Under the pieces are notes generated by a model. It did no database searches. It worked only from the letters and a program-made list of their open reading frames with translations, and was not told the origin of the DNA. Of a stretch of DNA of 46,994 bases, positions 1-8,930 are shown piece after piece. The stretch spans positions 1-46,994 of the forward strand of contig JAKAZA010000010.1 of the NCBI GenBank assembly GCA_021816155.1. Direction: 5' to 3'. The DNA is from Pseudomonadota bacterium (GTDB lineage Bacteria; Pseudomonadota; Alphaproteobacteria; Caulobacterales; Caulobacteraceae). Position 1 is the stretch's first letter. The number at the start of each line of letters is the position of its first letter. The position numbers were made by a program, and so were the translations under genes.

Positions 1-85
1 GCCCGACGAAAAGCGGCACCACCATGTGCGGAAAGACGACGATGTCGCGCAGCGGCAGGACAGGCAGGGTCTTGATCTCGGACAT
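1..85 (-). CDS. lon: Lon protease, N-terminal fragment (gene runs off the left edge)
   Basis: Only the first 28 codons are present. They begin [19 protein letters not shown] and continue HMVVPLFVG, which is the characteristic start of the Lon substrate-binding N domain. Lon is a cytoplasmic AAA+ serine protease that degrades misfolded and regulatory proteins. The ATG is at 83-85. It lies downstream of clpX on the same strand, as in Caulobacter, with a 292-base gap that carries its own heat-shock-like promoter. The catalytic parts lie outside the window and cannot be judged. Confidence 0.9.
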   Translation of the reverse strand, partial: MSEIKTLPVLPLRDIVVFPHMVVPLFVG

Positions 86-216
86 CTCGCTCGAATCTCC
101 CTCAGCCAGCGCGGGTTACAAATCGATCGCGCCTGGGCTGTCACCGGGTCGCGGTCACTCGACGATGCGCCGAGTCGGACGGCCCGTCCGCCGAACCCCG
201 GCGGTGGTCAGGAGCG

Positions 217-247
217 ATTATGTGGATGGTTTCGGCCGCCGTTCAAG
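217..247 (-). promoter_or_regulatory. Candidate heat-shock promoter of lon
   Basis: Reading the minus strand, CTTGAAC occurs at 241-247 and ACATAAT at 217-223. As a vegetative promoter this is TTGAAC, 18 bases, CATAAT. As a sigma-32 type promoter it is CTTGAA (242-247), 16 bases, then CCACATAA (218-225), close to the CCCCATnT consensus. The start codon of lon is about 125 bases downstream. Heat-shock control of lon is well known in proteobacteria; the assignment here is by eye. Confidence 0.45.
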
Positions 248-377
248 CAACACGGCGTCGCGGCGGCAAGGGGTCGCGATTTTGCGGCGCGCCGGAACGA
301 ACCGCGCACGCCCGTCCGGCGCGCACGACGCATCGCCGAGTCTTGCTTGAATGCAGCCGGGTTCGACCCGCGCCGGG

Positions 378-1640
378 TCAGGCCGAAGCAGCCCCGCCCT
401 TTTTCTCGGCGTAGATCAGCAGCGGCTGAGCCCTGCCCTCCACGACTTCGGCGTTGACGACCACCTCCTCGACGCCCTGCATGGTCGGCAGCTCGAACAT
501 GATGTCGAGCAGGATGCCTTCCAGGATCGAGCGCAAGCCCCGCGCACCGGTCTTGCGGGCGATGGCCTTGCGCGCCACGGCCTTGAGCGCGTCATCGGAG
601 AACGTGAGACCGACGTTCTCCATCTCGAACAGCCGCTGGTATTGTTTGACGAGCGCATTCTTCGGCTCGGTCAGGATCTTCACCAGCGCCTCTTCGTCGA
701 GGTCGTCGAGCGTGGCGATGACCGGCAGGCGGCCGATGAATTCGGGGATCAGGCCGAAGCGTTGCAGATCGTCCGGCTCGACCTGCCGCAAGACCTCGCC
801 GGTGCGGCGGTCATCAGGATCGGCGACCTTCGCCGAGAAGCCGATGGAGGTGCCCTTGCCGCGGCTTGAGATGATCTTCTCCAGGCCGGCGAAGGCCCCG
901 CCGCAGATGAACAGCATGTTGGTCGTGTCGACCTGCAGGAATTCCTGCTGCGGATGCTTGCGCCCGCCCTGCGGGGGCACCGAGGCGACCGTGCCCTCCA
1001 TGATCTTCAGAAGCGCCTGCTGGACGCCCTCGCCGGACACGTCGCGCGTGATCGAAGGGTTGTCCGATTTGCGGCTGATCTTGTCGACCTCGTCGATATA
1101 GACGATGCCGCGCTGCGCGCGCTCGACATTGTAGTCCGCCGCCTGAAGCAGCTTCAGGATGATGTTCTCGACGTCCTCGCCGACGTAACCCGCCTCGGTC
1201 AGCGTCGTGGCGTCGGCCATCGTGAACGGCACGTCGATGATTCGGGCCAGGGTCTGCGCCAGAAGCGTCTTGCCGACGCCGGTCGGACCGACCAGCAGGA
1301 TGTTGGACTTGGCCAGTTCGACGTCGTTGTTCTTCTGGGCGTGGCTGAGGCGCTTGTAGTGGTTGTGCACTGCGACCGACAGCACCTTCTTGGCGTGATC
1401 TTGCCCGATCACGTAATCGTCCAGGACCTCACGGATTTCTCGTGGGGTCGGCACGCCATCCTTGGATTTCACGAAGGCGATCTTGTGCTCTTCGCGGATT
1501 ATATCCATGCACAGCTCGACGCATTCGTCGCAGATGAACACGGTCGGACCAGCGATGAGCTTTCGGACCTCATGCTGGCTCTTGCCGCAGAAAGAGCAGT
1601 AGAGGGTGCTCTTGCTGTCGCCACTGGCGGCTTTGGTCAT
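378..1640 (-). CDS. clpX: ClpX, ATP-dependent unfoldase subunit of ClpXP
   Basis: This 420-residue protein is full length for alphaproteobacterial ClpX. The N-terminal zinc-binding domain has four cysteines at 15, 18, 37 and 40. The AAA+ module shows Walker A GPTGVGKT (about 118-125), pore loop GYVG (151-154), Walker B with IDEVD (about 182-186) and the IGF loop (266-268) that docks on ClpP. ClpX recognises tagged substrates, unfolds them and feeds them into ClpP; in Caulobacter this drives cell-cycle proteolysis. The gene is separated from clpP by about 4.8 kb and diverges from cicA across a 200-base gap. Function is certain from the motifs. Confidence 0.98.
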   Translation of the reverse strand: MTKAASGDSKSTLYCSFCGKSQHEVRKLIAGPTVFICDECVELCMDIIREEHKIAFVKSKDGVPTPREIREVLDDYVIGQDHAKKVLSVAVHNHYKRLSHAQKNNDVELAKSNILLVGPTGVGKTLLAQTLARIIDVPFTMADATTLTEAGYVGEDVENIILKLLQAADYNVERAQRGIVYIDEVDKISRKSDNPSITRDVSGEGVQQALLKIMEGTVASVPPQGGRKHPQQEFLQVDTTNMLFICGGAFAGLEKIISSRGKGTSIGFSAKVADPDDRRTGEVLRQVEPDDLQRFGLIPEFIGRLPVIATLDDLDEEALVKILTEPKNALVKQYQRLFEMENVGLTFSDDALKAVARKAIARKTGARGLRSILEGILLDIMFELPTMQGVEEVVVNAEVVEGRAQPLLIYAEKKGGAASA

Positions 1641-1841
1641 CGTCCTCGTCTCACTCTCTCGGCGCTTCGCCCCTTAAACGCCGGCACTCGAAGGGCGTCG
1701 CAAGGCCTTGCAGGATATGCGCCGCGAGTTTTCTAATCCTTGACATTCCCCGATCCGGCCGAGGATCACAAGTCTCCCGGCGCGACTCGTGGTGGGTAAG
1801 TCGCCGCAGTGTCGCATTTCAAGCCCATCACAGGGAAGGCC

Positions 1842-2495
1842 ATGCCCGATATGGGGGACAACGCCGGCGCTCGCCAGTCGCCGCAGGCGTTCCGCCCGCT
1901 GGTGGCATTCGATTTCGACGGCACGCTCACCGACCGGGACAGCTTCACCGCATTCCTGGCTTGGCGCGCCGGCGGCGCCAAATATGTCAGCGGACTGTTC
2001 GCGCTGACCCCGGCCCTTGTCGGTTATGTCTTCGATCGGGACAGGGGACGGTTGAAGGCTGCGGCCGTGCGTCAGTTCCTGGGCGGCGCGAGCCGGAGCG
2101 AGCTCGAGGCCGCGGCGCAGGCCTTCGCCGCCGACCACGGCCGCGCGTTGCTGCGGCCGGACGCGCTGCGCGCCTGGCGGCGCTGGCAGGCCGAGGGCGC
2201 GCGTCTGGTCATCGTCACGGCCTCGCCGGAGCTTGTCGTGGCTCCGATCGCCCGCGCGCTCGGGGCCGACCAGCTGATCGGCACCAGGCTCGTCTTCGAC
2301 GGCGCGGACAGGGTGACCGGCGCCCTCGACGGCGCCAACTGCCGAGGCCTGGAAAAGGTGCGGCGGCTGCGCGAGGCGTTCGGCGAGGACGTTGCGCTGG
2401 AAGCGGCTTACGGCGACACCGACGGCGATCGCGAGATGCTGGCGCTCGCCGAGGAGCGAGGCCTGAAGGTGTTCAACGGAAAGGGCCGCGGATGA
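1842..2495 (+). CDS. cicA: HAD-family phosphatase, CicA-like
   Basis: This is a HAD-IB type phosphohydrolase of 217 residues. Motif I is FDFDGTLTD near residues 23-31, giving the nucleophile Asp and the acid/base Asp. Motif II is VTASPE and the C-terminal acidic motif is YGDTDGD. The body resembles phosphoserine phosphatase-like HAD proteins. In Caulobacter crescentus a HAD protein called CicA is encoded between clpP and clpX and its dosage affects cell shape; position and family fit, so I use that name. The substrate is unknown. I chose the ATG at 1842 because GGGAAGG lies just upstream; a GTG at 1809 would add 11 residues. It overlaps the next gene by four bases (ATGA). Confidence 0.75.
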   Translation: MPDMGDNAGARQSPQAFRPLVAFDFDGTLTDRDSFTAFLAWRAGGAKYVSGLFALTPALVGYVFDRDRGRLKAAAVRQFLGGASRSELEAAAQAFAADHGRALLRPDALRAWRRWQAEGARLVIVTASPELVVAPIARALGADQLIGTRLVFDGADRVTGALDGANCRGLEKVRRLREAFGEDVALEAAYGDTDGDREMLALAEERGLKVFNGKGRG

Positions 2496-2737
2496 GACAC
2501 GCACGGCCGCAGGATCTCGACCGCATCGCGCCGCTGCTGGAGCAGGTGCGCGCGCTCGGCGTGCTGAAGGAGAAGAAGCGCGGCTGCTTCTACCTCAAAG
2601 CCAGGAGCTTCCTGCATTTCCATGAGGACCCGGGCGGCATGTTCGCGGATGTGGGCGACGAGCGCATCAGGGTCGACGAGCCGGCGGGAGCCGCCGCGGT
2701 CCTGGCCCGTTGCGCCGCGCTGAAGGGGAGCGAGTGA
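2492..2737 (+). CDS. Small conserved protein of unknown function, coupled to cicA
   Basis: This gene encodes 81 residues. The protein is soluble and mixed in charge, with a basic KEKKRG segment, the stretch FLHFHEDPGG (two histidines and an acidic pair) and a hydrophobic C-terminal helix. It has no signal peptide or membrane segment. Its ATG overlaps the cicA stop (ATGA) and its own stop overlaps the start of the hydratase gene (TGATG), so the three genes are probably translated as one coupled unit. I cannot name a family. The tight packing and sensible composition support it as a real gene. Confidence 0.7.
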   Translation: MRHARPQDLDRIAPLLEQVRALGVLKEKKRGCFYLKARSFLHFHEDPGGMFADVGDERIRVDEPAGAAAVLARCAALKGSE

Positions 2738-3537
2738 TGGCCGAAGCACCGGCCTGGCCGGATCTCGCGCTGCAGGTGACCGGCGCGGTGGCCCGGCTGA
2801 CGCTGAACCGGCCGGCCGCCCGCAACGCCCTGTCGCGCAGCCTGATGAGGCAGATGATCGAGGCCGCCGCCTTCTTCCGCGCCTCGACCGACATCCAGGC
2901 GGTCGTGGTCGCCGGCGCCGCGAGCTACTTCTCCGCCGGCGCCGACCTCGCCGATCCCGAGCGCGGCGCGGGCGGCACACGCATCGAGCGGCGCCAGACG
3001 GCGCGGCTCGGACCCGACATGTGCGCCGCGTGGGAGAGCCTTGAGCAGGTCACCATCGCCGCCATCGAGGGCTATTGCATCGGCGGCGCCGCCGCGCTGG
3101 CGGTGTCGCTCGACTTCCGCATCGTCGGAGCAGGCGCCTATCTGCGCCTCCCCGAGATCGCGCTCGGCATGAACATGAGCTGGGGCGCCCTGCCCCGCGT
3201 CGCCGCACTGGTCGGGCCCGCCCGCGCCAAGCGCTTCGCCATCTTCTGCGAGGCCTGCCCGGCCGACGAGGCGCTCGCCTGGGGCCTCGTCGACGAGGTC
3301 GCACCGGCCGGCGCGGCGCTAGCCAGGGCGCACGAATGGGCCGCCAAGGTCGCCGCCCTGCCACCGCTGCCGGTGCGCATGACCAAGGAGGCGATCACGG
3401 CGGCGTCCGCCGCCCACCACCGGGCCGTTTCGCACATGGATCGCGACCAGTGGATGCTCACCAGCGAGACCGGCGACTTCCGCGAAGGCGGCGCGGCGTT
3501 CCTGCAGAAGCGCAAGCCGGTGTTCCGCGGCGACTAG
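2737..3537 (+). CDS. Enoyl-CoA hydratase/isomerase family protein
   Basis: The 266-residue length is normal for a crotonase-fold enzyme. The oxyanion-hole segments are visible as FSAGADL and GYCIGGAAAL, followed by PEIALG and the usual C-terminal helices. Such enzymes act on acyl-CoA thioesters, typically hydrating trans-2-enoyl-CoA. In true hydratases the GGGCEL motif supplies one catalytic Glu and PEI the other. Here the first is Ala (GGAAAL) and only the second is kept, so it may be an isomerase, hydrolase or other crotonase variant. The ATG at 2737 has AAGGGGAG upstream; starting at 2710 would lie inside the previous gene. It is the last gene of the cicA unit. Confidence 0.85.
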   Translation: MAEAPAWPDLALQVTGAVARLTLNRPAARNALSRSLMRQMIEAAAFFRASTDIQAVVVAGAASYFSAGADLADPERGAGGTRIERRQTARLGPDMCAAWESLEQVTIAAIEGYCIGGAAALAVSLDFRIVGAGAYLRLPEIALGMNMSWGALPRVAALVGPARAKRFAIFCEACPADEALAWGLVDEVAPAGAALARAHEWAAKVAALPPLPVRMTKEAITAASAAHHRAVSHMDRDQWMLTSETGDFREGGAAFLQKRKPVFRGD

Positions 3538-3713
3538 CACGAACGGCCGCTCCGCCTTGACCCGGCCGCGCCGCGGCCGCAGGCTGGATCGCTGTTCGGA
3601 GGCGATTTCCGTGTCTCAGGCCTAGGCCCCGCGAAGAACCTCGCCCCGCCCCCGCGGGATCGGCGACCACCTTGCAGCGTGGCCGCGCTCATTCGACGTG
3701 AGACTCGAGACAC

Positions 3714-4670
3714 ATGACCCTCCAAGACGCGCCCGCCGCGCCGCGCCCTGCGCGCCGCTACATGGGCCTTGCCGAACTGCCCGCCCTTCTCGACTTCGCG
3801 AGCAGAAGCACGGCGCAGCGCGCGCCGCTCTCGGCGTGCTGGCATCCCGGCGACATCATCTGGGCGCTGCAGGCCCGCGCCGACCAGCCGCAGCCTTGCC
3901 GGTTCTGGACCGGGCCCGACGGCGCCGTCGCGGCGCTGGCCTGGTTCGAGAGCGAGGGCGAGGTGTGGCTCGAGACCTTGCCGGCGAGCGCAGCGCTCGT
4001 CCCCGAGGCCGTGGCCTGGGTCGAGCACGCCTGGCGTCGACGCCTCGCCGCTCAAGGTCGGAATCCCGCGACCCCAGCCCACATCCGCGCCGAAGCGCAT
4101 GACGCGCGCCGCATCGCCGCGCTCGAGGCGCTCGGCTACCGCTATTCGGGTCCTGCCGGCGTCGGCTTCAGGCTGGACCTTGCGGGCGAACTCCCCGAGC
4201 CCGGCCTGCCAGCCGGCTACACGGTGCGCGACAGCATCGGCGTCGATCCAGCGGCGCGCGCCCAGGCCCATCGCGACGCCTGGAGCCACCTCGAGCACCT
4301 GGGCATCCGCGGAGAGTCGCGCTTCTCAACCGACGCCTACCTCAGCCTCACCCGCCTGCCAGTCTACGACCCGGGCCTGGACTTGCTTGCCGTCGCGCCC
4401 GACGGTTCGTTGGCCGGCAACTGCGTCTGCTGGCCGGACGCGGCGAGCGGCGTCGGCTCGTTCGAGCCGGTCGGCGTGGCCCAGGCCCATCGCGGCCGGC
4501 GGCTGGCAGGCGCGATCCTGCGCGAGGCGATGGTCCGGCTCAGGGCGCGCGGCCATCGCGAGGCGCGCGTCGGCACGGCGCACTTCAACCATGCGGCGAT
4601 CAGGGCATACCTGGCCGCAGGCTTCCAGCCGGGCGGGGCGTCGCACTGGTGGGCGAAGTCCTTGGTCTGA
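3714..4670 (+). CDS. GNAT-type N-acetyltransferase, probably two tandem domains
   Basis: The protein has 318 residues, about twice a single GNAT domain. The C-terminal half carries a recognisable acetyl-CoA-binding motif A (VGVAQAHRGRRLAGAIL) followed by VGTAHFNHAAIRAYLAAGF, the usual motif B helix ending in AAGF. The N-terminal half has a degenerate counterpart ending EALGYRY. Only the C-terminal half looks able to bind acetyl-CoA. Substrate is unknown. It stands alone between the hydratase and a convergent acylphosphatase; its stop is ten bases from that gene's stop. Confidence 0.8.
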   Translation: MTLQDAPAAPRPARRYMGLAELPALLDFASRSTAQRAPLSACWHPGDIIWALQARADQPQPCRFWTGPDGAVAALAWFESEGEVWLETLPASAALVPEAVAWVEHAWRRRLAAQGRNPATPAHIRAEAHDARRIAALEALGYRYSGPAGVGFRLDLAGELPEPGLPAGYTVRDSIGVDPAARAQAHRDAWSHLEHLGIRGESRFSTDAYLSLTRLPVYDPGLDLLAVAPDGSLAGNCVCWPDAASGVGSFEPVGVAQAHRGRRLAGAILREAMVRLRARGHREARVGTAHFNHAAIRAYLAAGFQPGGASHWWAKSLV

Positions 4671-4680
4671 GAACGGCGGA

Positions 4681-4962
4681 TCAAACCGTCGGGCGCTCGT
4701 CGAAGCCGGGCGACGGTTCCTCTTCGGCGCCGAAGCGTTCGACGGCGATCACTTCGGCGGCGCCGGGGCCTCGCCAGCACGCCTCGACGAGGGCGGCGAC
4801 GGCCGCGTCGGCGCCCGCCGCCAGCAGCTCTACCGACCCGTCGCGCCGGTTCCGAACCCAGCCGTCAAGCGCGAGGCGCGTCGCCTCGCGCACCGCCCAC
4901 CATCGGTAGCCCACGCCCTGGACGCGGCCGCGGATCACGAGCCGGACGGCCACGCGCTCCAT
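4681..4962 (-). CDS. acyP: Acylphosphatase
   Basis: This 93-residue protein has the family signature: RVQGVGYR (residues 13-20) with the phosphate-binding Arg20, and GWVRN (34-38) with the catalytic Asn38, followed by the GSVELLA strand. It hydrolyses the carboxyl-phosphate bond of acyl phosphates in the cytoplasm. It starts 20 bases after the P450 stop on the same strand and is probably co-transcribed with it. No functional link between the two is established. Confidence 0.92.
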   Translation of the reverse strand: MERVAVRLVIRGRVQGVGYRWWAVREATRLALDGWVRNRRDGSVELLAAGADAAVAALVEACWRGPGAAEVIAVERFGAEEEPSPGFDERPTV

Positions 4963-4982
4963 CTGCCGACGCCCGCGCGCCG

Positions 4983-6314
4983 TCAGCGACGCCGCGGGAT
5001 CTCGACCATCATGCGCTCGTACCCCTTCACGAAGGTCGAGTAGGTGCGCTTCGGCTCTTCGAGCAGCTGGATGTCCGGGAAGCGCTTCAGAATCTCTTCC
5101 CAGATCACCCGCAGCTGAAGTTCGGCGAGGCGGTTGCCGACGCAGCGGTGGATGCCGAAGCCGAACGAGAGGTGATGGCGCGGGCGCTCGCGGTCGATCA
5201 CGTAGGCGTTCGGGTTCTCGATCTCGCTCTCGTCTCGATTGCCCGATACGTACCACATGACCACGACGTCGCCGGCGCGGATCCTCTTGCCGCCCAACTC
5301 GTAGTCGACCTTGGCTGTCCGCTTCATGTGCGCGAGCGGCGTCTGCCAGCGGATCGTCTCGGACACCATCGAGGGGATCAGAGACGGGTCGGCACGCAGC
5401 TTGGCGTACTGGTCGGGATTCTTGTTCAGCGCGTAGACGCTGCCCGAGATGGTGTTGCGGGTCGTGTCGTTGCCGCCGATCGTGAGCAGGATCACGTTCC
5501 CGAGGTATTCGAACTGGTTCATGCCGCGCGTCTCGGGCCCATGCGCCAGCATCGAGATCAGGTCGCCCTCGGGCGGCGCGTTCAACCGCTCGTTCCACAG
5601 GTTCATGAAATAGCCGCCGTACTCGAACATCTCGGCGCGCTTCTGTTCCCAGGAATCGACGATGCCGTGGCCGGGCCGCGCCATGACCACGTCGCTCCAG
5701 CGGGTCAGTCGGCGGCGGTGCTCCTGCGGCATGCCGAAGAGCGTGGCCAGCGTCATCGCCGTCAGCTCCATCGACACCTTGTCGACCCAGTCGAACGGCT
5801 CGCCGATCGGCAAGGAGTCGAGGATCGCCGCCGCGCGCTCGCGGATCAGCGGCTCCATGATGGCTAGATTGTGCGGCGAGACGGCGGGACTGACTGTCTT
5901 GCGCTGCACGTCGTGCTTCGGCGGATCCATGGCGATGAACATCTTCGGGCCGCTCTGGTCGGGCCCGCTGAACATGCTGTCGCCCGCACCGGGGCCGCCC
6001 CCCTCGGCGATCATCCGTTCGACCGCGGCCTCGCTGGGCGGCAGCGTGATACCGCCTTCCGACGAGAATACCTCGTGGTTGGTGTCGACCTCCATGATGT
6101 CGTTGTACTTCGTGATCGACCAATGCGCCGCGAAGTCGGCCTCGGGCGTGAAGTGCACCGGGTCTTCGCGACGCAGCCGCTCGAAATACGGCCACATCGC
6201 GTCAGCTTCGAAGAGGGCCGACTGCGCGGGATTCAGAGTCTCGATCGGCTCGGCATAGGCCCGCTCGCGCGCCTGACGCGCGGCCTCCCGCATATCGATT
6301 GCGCCGTCACTCAT
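4983..6314 (-). CDS. Cytochrome P450, CYP153-like
   Basis: The 443-residue soluble P450 has the haem-binding loop FGFGIHRCVG with Cys391, the I-helix oxygen-activation motif GGNDTTR (280-286) and ExxR at E319-R322. The segments TPLAHMKRTA and MWYVSGNRD, and LAELQLRVIWEEILKRF after the haem loop, match what I recall of CYP153 alkane omega-hydroxylases, so medium-chain alkane or fatty-chain terminal hydroxylation is likely but not proven. CYP153 enzymes need a ferredoxin and ferredoxin reductase; neither is in the window. The ATG at 6312-6314 has GAGGACGAG upstream; longer open frames before it look non-coding. Confidence 0.9.
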   Translation of the reverse strand: MSDGAIDMREAARQARERAYAEPIETLNPAQSALFEADAMWPYFERLRREDPVHFTPEADFAAHWSITKYNDIMEVDTNHEVFSSEGGITLPPSEAAVERMIAEGGGPGAGDSMFSGPDQSGPKMFIAMDPPKHDVQRKTVSPAVSPHNLAIMEPLIRERAAAILDSLPIGEPFDWVDKVSMELTAMTLATLFGMPQEHRRRLTRWSDVVMARPGHGIVDSWEQKRAEMFEYGGYFMNLWNERLNAPPEGDLISMLAHGPETRGMNQFEYLGNVILLTIGGNDTTRNTISGSVYALNKNPDQYAKLRADPSLIPSMVSETIRWQTPLAHMKRTAKVDYELGGKRIRAGDVVVMWYVSGNRDESEIENPNAYVIDRERPRHHLSFGFGIHRCVGNRLAELQLRVIWEEILKRFPDIQLLEEPKRTYSTFVKGYERMMVEIPRRR

Positions 6315-6433
6315 GGGACTCGTCCTCGCCAGACAGTGATGCTCATCCGGAAAGATCGGATCTGGACGCCCCGCTAGCAAGCGCGCCGAGCATTCTGTCG
6401 CGCGGCCGGCGTTCCCCGGGGCTCGTGGCGGCG

Positions 6434-7060
6434 TCAGTCGCCGGCGGTGTCGCTGCGGGTTTCGTAGATGTGGTCGACGATGCCCCACTCCTTGGCCTCT
6501 TCGGCGCTCATGAAATAGTCGCGGTCGAGGGTGCGCTCCACCTCCTCGTAGGTGCGACCACAGTGCTTTGCGTAGAGTTCGTTGAGCCGGCGCTTCGTCT
6601 TGATGATGTCCTCGGCGTGACGCTCGATGTCAGACGCCTTCCCCTGGAAGCCGCCCGAGGGCTGGTGCACCATGATGCGGGCGTTCGGCAGCGAGATGCG
6701 CAGACCCGGCTCGCCGGCCATCAGCAGGAACGAGCCCATCGAGGCGGCCATGCCCATGCACACGGTCGAAACCGGGCTCTTGATGTACTGCATGGTGTCG
6801 TAGATCGCCAGACCGCTGGTCACGATGCCGCCAGGCGAGTTGATGTACATGTCAATCTGCTTCTTCGGGTTCTCGCTCTCCAGGTAGAGCAGCTGCGCGC
6901 AGATCAGCGCGGCCATGCCGTCCTCGACCGGCCCGTTGAGGAAAACCACCCGCTCGCGCAGCAGGCGCGAGAAGATGTCGAACGCCCGCTCGCCGCGGCT
7001 GGACTGCTCCACCACCATCGGCACGAGGTTCATGGAAGGCGGAAGATAATCGTCGCGCAT
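6434..7060 (-). CDS. clpP: ClpP, proteolytic subunit of the Clp protease
   Basis: The protein has 208 residues. The catalytic triad is Ser107 in GMAASMGS, His132 in VHQPSGG and Asp181 in DRDYF. ClpP forms the double-ring chamber that degrades substrates delivered by ClpX or ClpA; both partners are encoded in this window. It follows tig on the same strand after 114 bases, the common tig-clpP order. The gene downstream is the P450 rather than clpX. Confidence 0.98.
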   Translation of the reverse strand: MRDDYLPPSMNLVPMVVEQSSRGERAFDIFSRLLRERVVFLNGPVEDGMAALICAQLLYLESENPKKQIDMYINSPGGIVTSGLAIYDTMQYIKSPVSTVCMGMAASMGSFLLMAGEPGLRISLPNARIMVHQPSGGFQGKASDIERHAEDIIKTKRRLNELYAKHCGRTYEEVERTLDRDYFMSAEEAKEWGIVDHIYETRSDTAGD

Positions 7061-7174
7061 GGCGGCAGGGTCCTCAGTGGGTGGGCGGCGGCGAAGCTCG
7101 CCGGCTTGGCCTTGGATATCGCGTGACGGGGAGGCAGTTGCAACCGGCCTCGCCCATCCTGCTGCAGACCGGCG

Positions 7175-8734
7175 TTACTCCGACTTGGACTTGGCGGAGC
7201 GCCTGGGTTTCGCGCCCTCCGCCGCAGGCGGCTCGGCGGCGGCCTGAGCTGATTTGGCGGCCTTTTTTCGGGCTGGCGCCTGCTCGGACGGCTCCGCCGA
7301 AGCCTCAGCGGTCTCATCGCCCGACTTCTTCGCCTGGCCCTTGGCGGCCTTGGCGGGGCGCGCGGCCTCCGGCTTCGGTTCGCCGTAGCCCTCGGGCAGT
7401 TCCTCATCGGCCATCAGCTCCTCCTTGCTGACCGCCTTTTCCGTCACCTTGGCCTTCTCCAGGATCAGGTCGACCACCTTCTCCTCGAAGATCGGCGCGC
7501 GCATCTGAGCCTTGGCGTTCTCGTTGCCGCGCAGCAGGTCGAACATCTGCTGAGCCTGGGCGCCGTAGCGCATCGCCTCCTGGCGCATCGCCTGCTCCAG
7601 CTCGGCGTCCGTGACCGCCACGAAGTTCCGGCGGCCGATTTCGGCCAACACCAGGCCCAGCCGCACGCGCCGCTCTGCGATGCGGAGATATTCCGCGCGT
7701 AGCTCCTCGTCGCTCTTTCCCGCATCCTCGGGCGCCAGGTCGCCGCGTTGCTTCTCGGCCTCGACCTGGCTCCAGATCTGGCCGAACTCAGCGTCCACCA
7801 TGCGCGGCGGCAGCGGGAAGTCGTGGGCGAGGTCCAGCTTGTCGAGCAGCTGGCGCTTAAGCTTGTAGCGGGTCTTGCCGGCGTACTCGCTCTCGAGGTT
7901 GACCCGGAGCGCGTTCTTCAGCGCCTCGAGGTCGCCCATGCCGAGCCTCTCAGCCAGCGCGTCGTCCGGCGGGCTCTCGACCGGCGCCTTGACCTCCTTC
8001 ACCTTCACCTCGAACTCGGCCGCCTTGCCGGCAAGGCGCTCGACGCCGTAATCCGCGGGAAAATCGACCTTGACCGTGGTCTCGTCCCCCGCCTTGGCGC
8101 CAACGAGCTGTTCCTCGAAGCCGGGAATGAACTGGCCCGAGCCCAGCACCAATTGCGCGTCCTCGGCCGTCCCGCCCTCGAAGGCGACGCCGTCGATGCG
8201 CCCGACGAAATCGATGGTCAGCTGATCGCCGTCCTCGGCCGTGGCGGCCTTGCCGGCGCGCGGCTCGTAAACCCGGCTCTGCCGGGCGAGTTCGGCCAGC
8301 GCCTCGTCTACCTCGGCCTCGCTGGGCGAATACACCGGACGGCTGAGCTCCAGCGACGACACGTCGATCGGGTCGAAGTCGGGCATCACCTCGATGTTCA
8401 GCTCGTAGGCGAGGTCTTCCTTGCCCGCGATCACCTCGTCCATGTTCGACTGGGGCGTCAGGTCAGGGGTCGCGGCGACGCGGAGGTTGTTCTCCGTCAC
8501 GACTTGCTTGGACGTCTCGTCGAGGGTCTGCTCGACGACTTCGCCCATCAGCGCCTTGCCGTAGATGCGCTTGACGTGGGCGGGCGGCACCTTGCCTGGC
8601 CGGAACCCGCGAAGGTTGAGGCGCGGCGCGATCTCCGCGATCTTCGCGTCAAGCTTTTCGCCGAGCTCGGCCGCTCCCACGCGTACGCCATAGACCCGGC
8701 TGAGGCCCTCGCCCGAAATCTGCGTGATCTGCAT
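7175..8734 (-). CDS. tig: Trigger factor, ribosome-associated chaperone
   Basis: This is a 519-residue protein. The N-terminal ribosome-binding domain contains GFRPGKVP (43-50), the loop that contacts the exit tunnel. An FKBP-type prolyl isomerase domain follows at roughly 160-250 ([14 protein letters not shown], then [13 protein letters not shown]), then the C-terminal chaperone arms. The last 70 or so residues are a low-complexity Lys/Ala/Glu tail, making it longer than the roughly 430 residues of E. coli Tig. The ATG at 8732-8734 gives the standard MQITQ start. A promoter candidate lies about 100 bases upstream. Confidence 0.96.
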   Translation of the reverse strand: MQITQISGEGLSRVYGVRVGAAELGEKLDAKIAEIAPRLNLRGFRPGKVPPAHVKRIYGKALMGEVVEQTLDETSKQVVTENNLRVAATPDLTPQSNMDEVIAGKEDLAYELNIEVMPDFDPIDVSSLELSRPVYSPSEAEVDEALAELARQSRVYEPRAGKAATAEDGDQLTIDFVGRIDGVAFEGGTAEDAQLVLGSGQFIPGFEEQLVGAKAGDETTVKVDFPADYGVERLAGKAAEFEVKVKEVKAPVESPPDDALAERLGMGDLEALKNALRVNLESEYAGKTRYKLKRQLLDKLDLAHDFPLPPRMVDAEFGQIWSQVEAEKQRGDLAPEDAGKSDEELRAEYLRIAERRVRLGLVLAEIGRRNFVAVTDAELEQAMRQEAMRYGAQAQQMFDLLRGNENAKAQMRAPIFEEKVVDLILEKAKVTEKAVSKEELMADEELPEGYGEPKPEAARPAKAAKGQAKKSGDETAEASAEPSEQAPARKKAAKSAQAAAEPPAAEGAKPRRSAKSKSE

Positions 8735-8844
8735 AGTTTCCCAACCTTGGCGCGCCTTGCCGCGCCCGCCGGCGAACCCGGCGCCTCCAACGACAAGCGC
8801 CGCCGCCAAGAAGCGTCCTGGCCGGCGGCGCGAAACGAGCGATC

Positions 8845-8873
8845 CTTATGTCACGCAGGGGAGTCGGCCTCAA
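8845..8873 (-). promoter_or_regulatory. Candidate vegetative promoter of tig (and clpP)
   Basis: On the minus strand TTGAGG (8868-8873) and CATAAG (8845-8850) are separated by 17 bases. This fits a housekeeping promoter, with a leader of about 100 bases before tig. It lies between the tRNA-Leu gene and tig. Confidence 0.45.
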
Positions 8874-8930
8874 GAGCGATGCGTCACCGCCCCGCGGACC
8901 GCTGCGAGGCCAGCCGGAACGTCAATAGCT

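Noticed and set aside
1740-1768. TTGACA upstream of cicA as a promoter
   Set aside because: The -35 is perfect but the bases 17-18 downstream (GGATCA, GATCAC) are a poor -10 element.
6345-6361. ATCCG/CGGAT inverted repeat upstream of the P450 as an operator
   Set aside because: The arms are only five bases long, and such short repeats are expected by chance.
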